Origin: Flavobacterium luminosum
GTDB taxonomy: Bacteria > Bacteroidota > Bacteroidia > Flavobacteriales > Flavobacteriaceae
DNA: 64,000 nt
Direction of reading: 5' to 3'
NCBI RefSeq assembly: GCF_023635005.1
Contig: NZ_JAMLJM010000002.1
Coordinates: forward strand, 186,001-250,000
Below are positions 20,297 to 29,688 of this stretch, in pieces. The notes beneath the pieces were generated by a model. The model was not told the origin of the DNA, did no database searches, and worked only from the letters and a program-made list of their open reading frames with translations. The position numbers were made by a program, and so were the translations under genes. The first letter of the stretch is position 1, and the number at the start of each line of letters is the position of its first letter.

Positions 20297-21880
20297 ATGA
20301 ATAAAACCTTGTTTCGTTTAGTAATTGTTCTGATGACGGTAGCTCTTCTGGGGATCATTGCTGTGCAAGGCTATTTAATTCATGCTTCTTTTAAAAACAA
20401 AGATGAACAATTTACTTATCAGGTAAAACAAGTCATTGCTAACGTAGCTAAAAAAGTTGAAGAACAAGAAGCGTATTCTTTCTTGAGTCGATTCAATCAA
20501 CTCAAAGATAGTATTGGAAAAGTGCCGCAACGTAGCGAGTTGATGAAGTTCTTTTATGTGGAAAAAAATGAGTTGACCAATGAGACAATTATTTATTCCA
20601 GTAGTATAATTCCTGAAGATTATTCAGTTTCAGCATCGTTCTTTGATAAAAAAAATGATTCTACGAGAATTAAAAATTACGTAGCCAAAAGAGTCACCGA
20701 AGTGTACAATGAGAATACTATCGGGCATTCTGATATGAATAATGATGTAATCCCTTCCGAGAAAATTACAAAAACCGGGATAGTAGATATTTTAGACAAA
20801 GCGACGTTCAATATTAATTTTAAAGATATTGCTGCTACGAGATACATTACTCAAAGGGTTTCTAACGAACAACTTAAAGCATTGTTAACCAATGAATTGA
20901 AAGGTTACGGAATAAAAACGCCTTTTGAATTTAGTGTCTACAGTAATGGATTGGCCACAAAAGTAAGAACCGAGAAGTTTAAATTTGATAAGAAAAATAC
21001 TTTTGATGCGCCTATTTTTACCGATAATGAAGGTGTGAGTAAATTTCAGTTGTTGGTGAGTTTTCCAGAGAAAAAATCCTTCTTGGCTTCTGATTTGATT
21101 GGAATTTCGGTGTTATCGATTTTATTCACAACAATCATTATAATGGCTTACTACAGCGCGTTGAAACAACTAAATACCCAACGTCATATTTCCGAAATCA
21201 AAACAGATTTCATTAATAATATGACACATGAATTTAAAACGCCTATTGCAACTATCAATTTAGCTTTAGACGCCATTAAAAATCCAAAGATTATCGAGGA
21301 TAAAGAAAAAGTGTATCGTTATCTTCAAATGATTAAAGATGAAAATAAAAGAATGCACGCCCAAGTGGAAAATGTGTTGCGAATTTCTAAGTTAGAGAAA
21401 AAAGAACTCGATATTAAAAAAGAAAATTGTAACGTTCATGATATTATCGAAGAGGCTGTTGAACATGTAAGCCTCATTGTTGAAGACCGACAAGGAGAGA
21501 TGACTTTAGATTTAAAGGCAGCCAAAACTTCGGTGTTATTGAATGATGTTCATTTTACAAACGTATTGGTTAATATTTTGGAAAATGCAGTGAAATATTC
21601 TCCAGATAAACCAATTATACATGTTTCAACAGAAAATATCAAGAATTTTATTGTCATAAAAGTAAAAGATCAAGGGCAAGGAATCAGTAAAGTTGCCCAA
21701 AAGAAAATTTTCGATAAGTTTTACAGAGAACACACCGGAGACATTCACAATGTCAAAGGGCATGGGTTAGGATTAGCTTATGTGAAAAGAATCGTAGACG
21801 ATCATCACGGTGAAGTTATGGTCGAAAGTGAAAAAGGAAAAGGAAGTACGTTTATAATTAAACTACCATTAATTTATTAA
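20297..21880 (+). CDS. Sensor histidine kinase
   Basis: A 527-residue inner-membrane kinase. One membrane helix is near residues 8-30, a periplasmic sensor region spans about 31-265, and a second helix is near 268-288 (IGISVLSILFTTIIIM). The HisKA box has His311 in NNMTHEFKTP. The ATPase domain shows the N box (NILENAVKYS), the G1 box (KDQGQGIS) and G2 (GHGLGLAYVK). No HAMP domain is evident between the second helix and the H box. The response regulator starts three bases after its stop, so the two form a cognate pair. The stimulus is unknown. Confidence 0.94.
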   Translation: MNKTLFRLVIVLMTVALLGIIAVQGYLIHASFKNKDEQFTYQVKQVIANVAKKVEEQEAYSFLSRFNQLKDSIGKVPQRSELMKFFYVEKNELTNETIIYSSSIIPEDYSVSASFFDKKNDSTRIKNYVAKRVTEVYNENTIGHSDMNNDVIPSEKITKTGIVDILDKATFNINFKDIAATRYITQRVSNEQLKALLTNELKGYGIKTPFEFSVYSNGLATKVRTEKFKFDKKNTFDAPIFTDNEGVSKFQLLVSFPEKKSFLASDLIGISVLSILFTTIIIMAYYSALKQLNTQRHISEIKTDFINNMTHEFKTPIATINLALDAIKNPKIIEDKEKVYRYLQMIKDENKRMHAQVENVLRISKLEKKELDIKKENCNVHDIIEEAVEHVSLIVEDRQGEMTLDLKAAKTSVLLNDVHFTNVLVNILENAVKYSPDKPIIHVSTENIKNFIVIKVKDQGQGISKVAQKKIFDKFYREHTGDIHNVKGHGLGLAYVKRIVDDHHGEVMVESEKGKGSTFIIKLPLIY

Positions 21881-21883
21881 ATT

Positions 21884-22585
21884 ATGGAAACAAATAAAAA
21901 AATATTATTAGTTGAAGATGATCCAAATTTTGGTTCTATTCTTCGTGACTATTTGTCTATGAATGACTTTGAAGTAACGCTGGCAAAAAACGGCATGGAA
22001 GGCTTCGAAAAGTTTAAAAAAGACAATTACGATTTGTGTATTCTTGATGTGATGATGCCTTATAAAGACGGTTTTACTTTGGCAAAAGAAATCAGAGAAA
22101 AAAATAAAGAAGTGCCTTTGATCTTCTTGACGGCAAAAACCATGAAAGAAGATGTTTTAAAAGGGTACAAAGTAGGAGCCGATGATTATTTGAACAAACC
22201 ATTTGATTCGGAAGTTCTACTAATGAAAATTAAAGCAATTATTCAAAGAAAAGCATCCGAAGTAAAAGCTGATGTAGCTAAATTTGAATTTGAAATAGGA
22301 AAATTCCACCTAAATTCTAAACTTCGTTTTCTAACCTATCCTGGGGATGAGCCTATAAAACTTTCTCCTAAAGAAAATGAATTACTCAAAATGTTAGCTT
22401 TACATGAAAATGATTTAATGCCACGTGAACTAGCATTAACCAAAATTTGGAGGGATGACAATTACTTTACTTCCCGAAGTATGGATGTTTATATCGCTAA
22501 GTTGCGAAAATACCTCAAAGCCGATGAAAATGTTGAAATTTTGAATATACACGGTGAAGGATTCCGATTAGTGGTAAAAAAATAA
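21884..22585 (+). CDS. OmpR/PhoB-family response regulator
   Basis: A 233-residue regulator: a receiver domain with EDD at 11-13, phospho-acceptor Asp55 in CILDVMMP and the conserved Lys in LNKPFD, followed by a winged-helix DNA-binding domain (LSPKENELLKMLALHEND, SRSMDVYIAKLRKYL, IHGEGFRLV). It is the partner of the kinase three bases upstream. A perfect palindromic terminator follows directly. Confidence 0.95.
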   Translation: METNKKILLVEDDPNFGSILRDYLSMNDFEVTLAKNGMEGFEKFKKDNYDLCILDVMMPYKDGFTLAKEIREKNKEVPLIFLTAKTMKEDVLKGYKVGADDYLNKPFDSEVLLMKIKAIIQRKASEVKADVAKFEFEIGKFHLNSKLRFLTYPGDEPIKLSPKENELLKMLALHENDLMPRELALTKIWRDDNYFTSRSMDVYIAKLRKYLKADENVEILNIHGEGFRLVVKK

Positions 22586-22620
22586 ATACAAAAGCTTCGA
22601 AATTTCGAAGCTTTTGTATT
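22585..22620. terminator. Perfect 36-bp palindrome acting as terminator
   Basis: AATACAAAAGCTTCGAAA and its exact complement meet at the centre, giving a fully symmetric hairpin that begins at the last base of the response-regulator gene. It can work in both directions between the two convergent genes. Confidence 0.85.
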
Positions 22621-22653
22621 TTATAGAAGACAATTAGCATCTTAAATATTGTA

Positions 22654-22935
22654 TTATATAGAACTATAAATCCTGTTTACCGGAATAACTACTCCTTGTT
22701 TTAGTATTACTCTTTCGTCAGTAACTCCCCAAATAGTAGTTTCTACCATTTTTTTAGAAGTATCGTCTTCGAAATAAATTTTGATTTTAGAATGTTCCAG
22801 ATTGCCTAGAGTTAAGGCTCTCACCAATTCATTTTTTCTTCTTTCAATGTCTTCTTTTTCTTCCAGCACATCGGTTTTTGGAAAATGTAAAGCAGAAATC
22901 GTTTCTTTTTCGATAATTTCAAAATCTTTATTCAT
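22654..22935 (-). CDS. Small conserved protein of unknown function
   Basis: A 93-residue soluble protein, apparently conserved in Flavobacteriaceae. The N-terminal half is helical and charged (KEDIERRKNELVRALTLGNLE) and the C-terminal half looks like a small beta barrel (IKIYFEDD, VETTIWGVTDERVILKQGVVIP). The latter resembles nucleic-acid or ligand-binding SH3-like folds in outline only. It stands alone, convergent with the response regulator and divergent from the sugar epimerase. No function is assigned. Confidence 0.75.
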   Translation of the reverse strand: MNKDFEIIEKETISALHFPKTDVLEEKEDIERRKNELVRALTLGNLEHSKIKIYFEDDTSKKMVETTIWGVTDERVILKQGVVIPVNRIYSSI

Positions 22936-23024
22936 GCCATTTAAATTTTAATACATTTGGGTTATTATAAATTTAACAAAATCTTTTGGTAAATCATTAA
23001 AAAAAAGATACAATTTAAAAATAA

Positions 23025-23873
23025 ATGCAAATTACAGTTTCAAATTCAATCCTTTCTGCAGTTATAGATACCAAAGGCGCTGAACTCAAACAACTTTTAA
23101 AAGGGAACCAAAATTATATTTGGGAAATCGATACCCAATATTGGGACAAAACTTCTCCGGTTTTATTTCCTATCGTTGGCCGTTTGAAAGAGGATAAATA
23201 TACTATAAATAATAAAGAATATTCACTGCTGAGACACGGATTTGCGAGAAATTTCAATTTTGAAATGGTAAACCATTCGGAAAATCAGGTGGTATTTAGA
23301 TTATCTGAAAATGAAGAAACCCTTAAAGTCTATCCTTTTCAGTTTGAATTGGAGATGAAATATATTTTAATCGAAAATACACTCACTATTCAATATAGCG
23401 TCAAAAACAATAGTGAAACTTCGATGCCTTTTTCTATAGGAGCACATCCTGCATTTGCATTAGATACAAATTTAGAGGCTTATGCTTTAGTTTTTGATCA
23501 AGAAGATTCGTTAATAAGACATAAACTTAAAAATGATTATTTCTCTGGTGATACCTCTGAAATTCTATTGCAAGATCATCAACTCCATTTATCGGATGAA
23601 CTGTTTGAGAAAGATGCAATTGTTTTAAAATCATTTCAATCTAAAGAAATGACACTTTTAAAAAATCAAGTTCCATATCTTTCTTTTCAATTAGAAGGCT
23701 TTCCTCATTTGGGTATTTGGAAAAAAGCGAATGCTCCTTTTTTATGTATTGAGCCTTGGCAGGGTTTTGCTGATCATTGTGATGATTCTGGAGAAATCTT
23801 CCAAAAAGAAGGAATAATTGTTTTACCACCAAACGAGGTTTTTACCACTTCGTTTTCAATAACTATTTTATAA
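23025..23873 (+). CDS. Aldose 1-epimerase family protein (LacX-like)
   Basis: A 282-residue member of the galactose mutarotase superfamily, which interconverts anomers of hexoses or hexose phosphates. Characteristic segments are FPIVGRLKEDKY, RHGFARN, the catalytic-His region SIGAHPAFAL and a C-terminal ECI/P-type stretch LCIEPWQGFAD. The protein is cytoplasmic. It is followed two bases later by a GNAT acetyltransferase gene, so the two probably share a transcript. The sugar substrate is not known. Confidence 0.88.
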   Translation: MQITVSNSILSAVIDTKGAELKQLLKGNQNYIWEIDTQYWDKTSPVLFPIVGRLKEDKYTINNKEYSLLRHGFARNFNFEMVNHSENQVVFRLSENEETLKVYPFQFELEMKYILIENTLTIQYSVKNNSETSMPFSIGAHPAFALDTNLEAYALVFDQEDSLIRHKLKNDYFSGDTSEILLQDHQLHLSDELFEKDAIVLKSFQSKEMTLLKNQVPYLSFQLEGFPHLGIWKKANAPFLCIEPWQGFADHCDDSGEIFQKEGIIVLPPNEVFTTSFSITIL

Positions 23874-23875
23874 CT

Positions 23876-24424
23876 ATGAAAACTTTTTCTTTTTTACCTT
23901 TCACCATTTTAGAATCCGAACGATTGCTACTGCGACAAATAACCCCTGAAGATGTTCAAGAGGTTTTAGAGTTAAGAGGCAATCCTGAAAATATGAAATA
24001 TATTCCAAGACCTTTGCTTAAAAATAAAGAAGAGGCATTGGATTATATCAAGATGATTCAGGAAAAAATCGAATCTAATGAAGCAATTAATTGGGCAGTT
24101 ACTCTGAAGCCTGATAATAAATTGTTAGGTGTAATAGGGCATTACCGAATTAAATGGGAACATTATCGTTCAGAAATTGGCTATATGTTATTACCCGAAG
24201 CGCATGGAAAAGGAATAGCAACGGAAGCAATAAATCTATTGGTAGATTACGGTTTCAATAAAATGAACATGCATTCTCTAGAAGCCGTTATTGATCCTGA
24301 AAATGTAGCATCTGCCAAGGTTTTGGAGAAAAATGGTTTTGTAAAAGAAGCACATTTTTTAGAAAATGAATTTTTTGAAGGAAAATTTTTAGACTCTGTT
24401 GTTTATTCAAAATTAAATAAATGA
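23876..24424 (+). CDS. GNAT-family N-acetyltransferase (RimJ/RimL type)
   Basis: A 182-residue acetyl-CoA-dependent acetyltransferase. The family features are the opening ESERLLLRQITPEDV, the central strand EIGYMLLPEAHGKGIATEA that holds the acetyl-CoA pyrophosphate loop, and the C-terminal VIDPENVASAKVLEKNGF. This type usually acetylates ribosomal-protein or other N-termini or small amines; the real substrate here is open. It is two bases downstream of the epimerase gene. Confidence 0.9.
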   Translation: MKTFSFLPFTILESERLLLRQITPEDVQEVLELRGNPENMKYIPRPLLKNKEEALDYIKMIQEKIESNEAINWAVTLKPDNKLLGVIGHYRIKWEHYRSEIGYMLLPEAHGKGIATEAINLLVDYGFNKMNMHSLEAVIDPENVASAKVLEKNGFVKEAHFLENEFFEGKFLDSVVYSKLNK

Positions 24425-24478
24425 TGTATTCTCTTATAAAGGCATGATTTTTGATGATAATGCGGAAAAATATAGTTC

Positions 24479-26671
24479 ATGAAACATCTTTATTTGTCGC
24501 TTCTAATTTTGTGCCTTCATCCTGTTTTTAGCCAAGAAAAGGATTCTATAAAAGTGAGTAATTTAGATGAAGTGAAATTAGAATCACAAAGATATTTAGC
24601 TTCAAACCGAAAAAATCCACAGCAAATACAGCGAATTTCTCAAAAAGAAATAGAATTTGGTAATTTTCAGACAACTGCTGAAATGTTATCGAATTCAGGA
24701 AAACTATTCGTTCAAAAATCCCAACAAGGTGGTGGTAGCCCAGTGATTAGAGGTTTAGAATCGAGCCGTATCTTGTTATTGGTAGACGGTGTCCGTATGA
24801 ATAATTTGATTTATAGAAGTGGTCATTTGCAAAACGTGATTACCATAGATGAAAATATGCTGGAAAATGCTGATATTCTCTTTGGTGCTTCATCAACTCC
24901 TTACGGAAGCGATGCCATGGGCGGAGCTGTAAATATGGTGACTAAAAAGCCAACATTGCTTTCTGAGAGTAATAAATCTTTTTCAGGTTCTTTAAATACA
25001 AGATATGGGACTATCAATTCAGAAGGTTCTGCTTATATCGATCTAAAGTATTCAGGCAAAAAATGGGCTACTTTAACGGCATTGTCTTATAATAGTTTCG
25101 GCGATCTAAAAATGGGTAAAAAAAGGAATGGTAACAATCCCTTTTTTGGTCTGAGACCTTTTTATGTTGAAACAATTAACGGGATAGACTATGTAACTGC
25201 GAATCCTGATCCTTACGTTCAGAAATTTTCCGGTTATAAGCAGTACAATGCCATGCAAAAGATATTGTTTAAGCCGAATGCAACTACTTCTCATGATGTA
25301 AACTTACAATTTTCAACGTCTTCAGATATTCCTCGATACGATAGATTGACCGATGTTAGAAATGGAAATCTTCGTTATGCAACTTGGAACTACGGTCCGC
25401 AGAAAAGAATTTTAGCAGGATATAAATTCACAAAGCAGAAAGCTTTTTTGAATAGTGATTTAAGTGTTGGAGCCGATTATCAGGATGTTGAAGAGAGTAG
25501 AATTCAAAGGAATCGCAATAATCCTTCAGAAGAATCAAGGATTGAAAGAGTAAAAGTGTATTCCGTTAATTTTGATTTGAAAGCGAAAGTTGGAAAAGGT
25601 GAATTGTTATACGGTGCAGAACTTTTCTACGATGATTTAAATTCTACCGCTTTTAAAAGAGATATTATTACAGGGGTGAAATCTTCAACGAGTACAAGAT
25701 ATCCTGACGGACAAAATTATACCTTGCGAACCGATGCTTTTGCCAATTATTTTTCAAAATTTAACGATAATACTTCCTATAGTTTAGGAGCAAGAGCAGG
25801 GTATTCGAAATTGTCTAGTGAGTTTATTGACAAGACTTTTTTTCCGTTTCCTTTCAGTACCATTGAGCAAAAGAATTTTACCTATAGTGCTGCTTTTGGA
25901 ATAGTAAACAATTCCACTAAAAATGTTAAAGTCTCTTTTAATCTCGCAACAGGTTTTAGAACACCAAATGTGGATGATTTGGCGAAGGTTTTCGATTCAA
26001 CTCAAGGCAATTTGATTGTTCCCAATCCAGATTTGCAACCAGAAAAAAACATCACCGGCGACTTAGGAATTACCCTTTATAGCGGTAAAAGTTTTGAATT
26101 TGAAAATACCACTTTTGTGACTCGATTATACGATGTGATTGTTACCGACACTTTTACTTTCAACAACCAATATGTAGTTGATTACAATGGGGAAACTAGT
26201 ATAGTAATGGCCAATCAAAATTTGGGTAAAGGATATATTTTTGGATATTCTTCTTCGTTGCGCTGGAATATTCTGAAAGAATTCAAATTTTATGGAAGTT
26301 ACAACTTTACTTATGGCCGAGCTCAAGAAGGGGGACAGGAAAGACCTTTGGATCATATTCCACCTCATTATGGTAAAGTGGGTTTTAACTTTGAAAATAA
26401 ATGGGTTAGTTTAGATTTGAATATGCTTTACAATGGCAAAAAACATTTGAAAGACTATTCAGAGAGTGGGGAAGACAATTTGCAATATGCCCCTGCTAAT
26501 GGAATGCCAGCATGGCAAACGTATAATTTTAAAGCAGCCATAAGATCGATTGATTATGTTACATTGTATGCCGGTGTCGAAAATATTCTCGATATACAAT
26601 ACAGAACCTTTGCATCAGGAATTAATGCTCCTGGTAGAAACTTCTACTTTGGAACCAAATTAAATTTTTAA
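24479..26671 (+). CDS. TonB-dependent outer-membrane receptor, heme/hemoglobin-receptor type
   Basis: A 730-residue gated outer-membrane transporter with a signal peptide (cleavage near VFSQ). The plug domain is at about residues 40-160 (GSPVIRGLESSRILLLVDGVRMNN, in two parts) and the rest is a 22-stranded barrel ending in NFYFGTKLNF with terminal Phe. The segment FRTPNVDDLAKVF and a PNPDLQPEK motif are like those in heme or hemoglobin receptors, so iron or heme uptake is the best guess, not proven. No N-terminal carboxypeptidase-like domain and no SusD partner is present, so it is not a Sus-type receptor. Confidence 0.85.
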   Translation: MKHLYLSLLILCLHPVFSQEKDSIKVSNLDEVKLESQRYLASNRKNPQQIQRISQKEIEFGNFQTTAEMLSNSGKLFVQKSQQGGGSPVIRGLESSRILLLVDGVRMNNLIYRSGHLQNVITIDENMLENADILFGASSTPYGSDAMGGAVNMVTKKPTLLSESNKSFSGSLNTRYGTINSEGSAYIDLKYSGKKWATLTALSYNSFGDLKMGKKRNGNNPFFGLRPFYVETINGIDYVTANPDPYVQKFSGYKQYNAMQKILFKPNATTSHDVNLQFSTSSDIPRYDRLTDVRNGNLRYATWNYGPQKRILAGYKFTKQKAFLNSDLSVGADYQDVEESRIQRNRNNPSEESRIERVKVYSVNFDLKAKVGKGELLYGAELFYDDLNSTAFKRDIITGVKSSTSTRYPDGQNYTLRTDAFANYFSKFNDNTSYSLGARAGYSKLSSEFIDKTFFPFPFSTIEQKNFTYSAAFGIVNNSTKNVKVSFNLATGFRTPNVDDLAKVFDSTQGNLIVPNPDLQPEKNITGDLGITLYSGKSFEFENTTFVTRLYDVIVTDTFTFNNQYVVDYNGETSIVMANQNLGKGYIFGYSSSLRWNILKEFKFYGSYNFTYGRAQEGGQERPLDHIPPHYGKVGFNFENKWVSLDLNMLYNGKKHLKDYSESGEDNLQYAPANGMPAWQTYNFKAAIRSIDYVTLYAGVENILDIQYRTFASGINAPGRNFYFGTKLNF

Positions 26672-26685
26672 TTAAAAGAAATCAT

Positions 26686-26716
26686 AAAAAAAGCTCGAAA
26701 TCAATCGAGCTTTTTT
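26686..26716. terminator. Bidirectional terminator
   Basis: AAAAAGCTCGA pairs with TCGAGCTTTTT over a short loop between the convergent TonB receptor and subtilase genes. Confidence 0.9.
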
Positions 26717-26719
26717 GTT

Positions 26720-28225
26720 TTATTGAACTGCTAATAAAGCATTAGGCATTCCGTAACCAAACTCAGGATGTTTGTTAGGATATAAATGCGATGTCTGACG
26801 CATTTTAGCTAATACCTGATCTCTTGTCCATGTAGGATTTTTAGCCCAAACCAAAGCCGCTATACCAGCAGTAGTCGCTGTAGCTACCGAAGAACCTCCA
26901 ACGTAGTCTCCTTGAGCATCATAATAGCTGTTAACTGGGATTTTATTACCCGATGTGCGCTCCATCATGATGGTAAAATCGATTTTACTACCAGTGTGGC
27001 AAACATCACAGGCTTGGTAAGTTGAAGCTTCTTTAATACCAGTTACTGCAACCGCTTCAGGCATCCAAGCTGGGAAAATTACCCCAACAAAAGAAGTAAA
27101 ACTTGTAGAAGTACCTCCAGCACAAAAGATTAATTTTCCTTTACTGTAAGCATATTTAACACCATCTTCAATTTTACCAACAGAGAAGATATGTCCCATC
27201 GACATAGAAATAATTCGTACACTTGAATTATTTGCTAAACCTGTAAATGCATTCTTTACACCATTTTGTTCATGATAACCATCTAAAACCACATTAGAAG
27301 CAGCTCTATAAGCAATTAGATTTGAATTGTAAGCAACACCAACTGGTTGACCTTTATCGTTACGAGGAGCAGTTGCTACTGAAGACATACTTGTTCCGTG
27401 TCCACATTTGTCATTAACACCATCAGTGGTAGTACTCCATGGCCAGATAGAATCTACATATACTCCGTAACGTTGTACAGTTCTTCCCGATGAATAACCG
27501 TTATTGAAACTTGCATTAAGAAGTGTATTGGCTGTTGAAGCACCAGTATCTACTACACCAATAGTTACTCCTTTTCCAGTACTGTAACTCCATGCAGACG
27601 GAATATTGTGTCTTCCAAAAGCCCATGGTAATTTCGCATTGGGAGTAATAGTAGTATAGTCTGTAGAAGCGATTGTCTCAGAACCTAAACCACAACCAGA
27701 ACTTGATTCAGAATCAGATCGTTGGTATGGATTTTTGTATGAGAAATATCTAAAATCAGCAGGCTCCATGTATCGGATAAATTTATTTTTACGAAGTGCA
27801 ATTACTGTTTCCTGCTTTTCAATGATTACATCAAGTTGGTTCAAATATGGATCTGTACCTAGTAAGAATTTTTCTGTTTCTTTTCCTTCGTATTTTCTGA
27901 TGATGTTTAAAATCTGATTTTGGTATTCGGTAGCATTAGTTGATTTTTTTCTGTCAAAATCATTTTTTGAATCTCCAAAACCTATCGAACATACATTATT
28001 ACCATTTTTCAGGGCACTCCATAGCATGTGATTGTCTGCTTTATCCCATTTGAATGAACCTTTTTGGCTAAATGAACCATCGATTTTTCCTACAACTTCT
28101 TGAGCAGAAAGAGGGTCTTGCTTACTTGCTTCAATGATTATTTCTTCTTGTTGTATGTCGTCTTTGTTACATGAAGACAATACAAGTAATGAAATAGTGC
28201 ATAATTTCAAGAATTTTTTTGTCAT
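26720..28225 (-). CDS. S8 family serine peptidase, lipoprotein
   Basis: A 501-residue subtilisin-like protease. The N-terminus is a lipoprotein signal with lipobox LSSC (Cys19), so it is anchored in a membrane, possibly at the surface. Residues about 20-170 look like a propeptide. The catalytic triad is Asp226 (VVDTGAS), His276 (CGHGTSMSS) and Ser446 (GGSSVATA). Several cysteines (CGLGS, DKCGHG, CDVC) could form disulfides. The gene is monocistronic. Two direct repeats 21 bases apart lie upstream and may be an operator. Confidence 0.92.
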   Translation of the reverse strand: MTKKFLKLCTISLLVLSSCNKDDIQQEEIIIEASKQDPLSAQEVVGKIDGSFSQKGSFKWDKADNHMLWSALKNGNNVCSIGFGDSKNDFDRKKSTNATEYQNQILNIIRKYEGKETEKFLLGTDPYLNQLDVIIEKQETVIALRKNKFIRYMEPADFRYFSYKNPYQRSDSESSSGCGLGSETIASTDYTTITPNAKLPWAFGRHNIPSAWSYSTGKGVTIGVVDTGASTANTLLNASFNNGYSSGRTVQRYGVYVDSIWPWSTTTDGVNDKCGHGTSMSSVATAPRNDKGQPVGVAYNSNLIAYRAASNVVLDGYHEQNGVKNAFTGLANNSSVRIISMSMGHIFSVGKIEDGVKYAYSKGKLIFCAGGTSTSFTSFVGVIFPAWMPEAVAVTGIKEASTYQACDVCHTGSKIDFTIMMERTSGNKIPVNSYYDAQGDYVGGSSVATATTAGIAALVWAKNPTWTRDQVLAKMRQTSHLYPNKHPEFGYGMPNALLAVQ

Positions 28226-28282
28226 TTTGTTTTTTTTTTGGGTTTAATTTTGTGAAAATATTAAAAAATGTTCTTTACAAAC

Positions 28283-28314
28283 AAAAACATCGACTAAGTG
28301 TTTAAAAACATCGA
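28283..28314. repeat. Paired direct repeats upstream of the subtilase gene
   Basis: AAAAACATCGA occurs at 28283-28293 and again at 28304-28314, starts 21 bases apart, which is two DNA helical turns. The following bases also agree in part. The pair lies about 60 to 90 bases upstream of the minus-strand start codon, where a regulator could bind. Confidence 0.55.
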
Positions 28315-28401
28315 TAAAATGCATTTATCTAAAAATCTTACAAAAAAAGAGACTGACTTCAAAAAGAAATCAGTCTCTATAAATGTGTGAGAAACAATTA
28401 G

Positions 28402-29037
28402 TTAAAATACAAATTTGAAACCAAATGATAGAGGAGTAGTTAAAGTTGGTAAACTTCCACCTAATTCTGAATTGTATAATGGTTCTGTATTTGCCACATG
28501 AGCTACAGAAAAGTCTGTAATAGTAGTCTTGTCACCATTATCTGCTTTTAGCGTTGTTTGGCTAATGTTTACTAAATTATATGAAAATTCTACAGAGATA
28601 TTTTTTGTAACGAAGTAATCAAATCCACCTGAAGCTGCTAAACCATATTGGTTTACTTTTAGATTGCTTTCTTTCTCTTTTCCAGAAATGATAGGTGCAG
28701 CCAACTGACCAAAGAAATATAAATTACCAGAAACATTCCAATATTTTCTAGCTAATGGTTGAACAACTACTAAGCTTGTTTTCGCATTGGTGCCAAATGC
28801 GTCTTCATTTTTAATTCCGATATGTCCAACTGCTACACCCAAAGCAGTTGAAGGCGAAACGAAAGTACCTACTATAGGTAAAATGGTAGTGTTTGTTTGT
28901 TTAGCATCATCATTTTTTGTTTGTGAATATCCAATCTGTGAAGTAACAAACCAAGATCCTTCAAGACCTTTGCTATCTTGCGCATAAGTTGAAATTCCTG
29001 ATAAAATAATTCCGGCAATTAAAATTAACTTTTTCAT
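28402..29037 (-). CDS. Outer-membrane beta-barrel protein
   Basis: A 211-residue protein with a Sec signal peptide (MKKLILIAGIILSGISTYAQ) and an alternating pattern of short beta strands with a terminal FGFKFVF, typical of small eight-stranded barrels inserted by BAM. Family detail beyond porin or OmpA/OmpW-like barrel is not visible; no peptidoglycan-binding domain is present. It is upstream of, and on the same strand as, the subtilase gene, but a 176-base gap separates them. Confidence 0.8.
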   Translation of the reverse strand: MKKLILIAGIILSGISTYAQDSKGLEGSWFVTSQIGYSQTKNDDAKQTNTTILPIVGTFVSPSTALGVAVGHIGIKNEDAFGTNAKTSLVVVQPLARKYWNVSGNLYFFGQLAAPIISGKEKESNLKVNQYGLAASGGFDYFVTKNISVEFSYNLVNISQTTLKADNGDKTTITDFSVAHVANTEPLYNSELGGSLPTLTTPLSFGFKFVF

Positions 29038-29161
29038 TTTGTTTTGTTTTTAAATTTATACTGTAAATGTACTCTCAACATTTATGGTAAATCCTGATAT
29101 TAATCATTGTTCAGAAAAATAATCATCAGTATTAATACTATGTTTTTAACCAATTTGTTTA

Positions 29162-29169
29162 TACATTTG
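29162..29169 (+). promoter_or_regulatory. -7 element upstream of smpB
   Basis: TACATTTG matches TAnnTTTG, but no TTG stands at the expected 17-19 base spacing. The smpB ATG is seven bases on, implying a leaderless or very short 5' end if this is used. Confidence 0.4.
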
Positions 29170-29176
29170 CGTTCCT

Positions 29177-29632
29177 ATGCAAAAAACAATTAATATACTT
29201 AACAAAAGAGCTAGGTTCGATTATGAAATTATCGATCGATACACTGCGGGTATAGTTTTAACAGGAACCGAAATCAAGTCTATTCGTTTGGGTAAGGCTT
29301 CTATTGCTGAAAGTTTTTGTGAGTTTCACAACAACGAGCTTTTTATTATCAATTCACATATAGAAGAATATCTTTATGGTACACATTACAACCATAAAGC
29401 AAAAAGTGAACGCAAATTATTATTAAATAAAAAAGAATTAAAAGGTCTTTTAAAAGATGTTCAGAATAAAGGGTTGACGATTATTCCTCTACGATTATTC
29501 ACGAACGATAAAGGACTAGCTAAATTAGAGATTGCGTTATGTCGTGGTAAGAAAAATTATGATAAACGGGAATCGATAAAAGAACGAGATACCAAACGAG
29601 ATTTGGACCGAATCAAAAAAGTATATAAATAA
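29177..29632 (+). CDS. smpB: SsrA-binding protein SmpB
   Basis: SmpB binds tmRNA and delivers it to stalled ribosomes for trans-translation. The 151-residue protein has the family opening [20 protein letters not shown], the conserved TEIKSIR, the [18 protein letters not shown] loop and the basic C-terminal tail ([12 protein letters not shown]). It is a single gene between terminators. The partner ssrA RNA was not seen in this window. Confidence 0.97.
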   Translation: MQKTINILNKRARFDYEIIDRYTAGIVLTGTEIKSIRLGKASIAESFCEFHNNELFIINSHIEEYLYGTHYNHKAKSERKLLLNKKELKGLLKDVQNKGLTIIPLRLFTNDKGLAKLEIALCRGKKNYDKRESIKERDTKRDLDRIKKVYK

Positions 29633-29664
29633 AAAGCCGATATTTTTTAAATATCGGCTTTTTT
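29631..29664. terminator. Terminator after smpB
   Basis: AAAAGCCGATATTT pairs with AAATATCGGCTTTT and is followed by T residues; it also serves the convergent PAS gene. Confidence 0.9.
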
Positions 29665-29688
29665 GCCCCTAAATTTACTATTGTGGTA

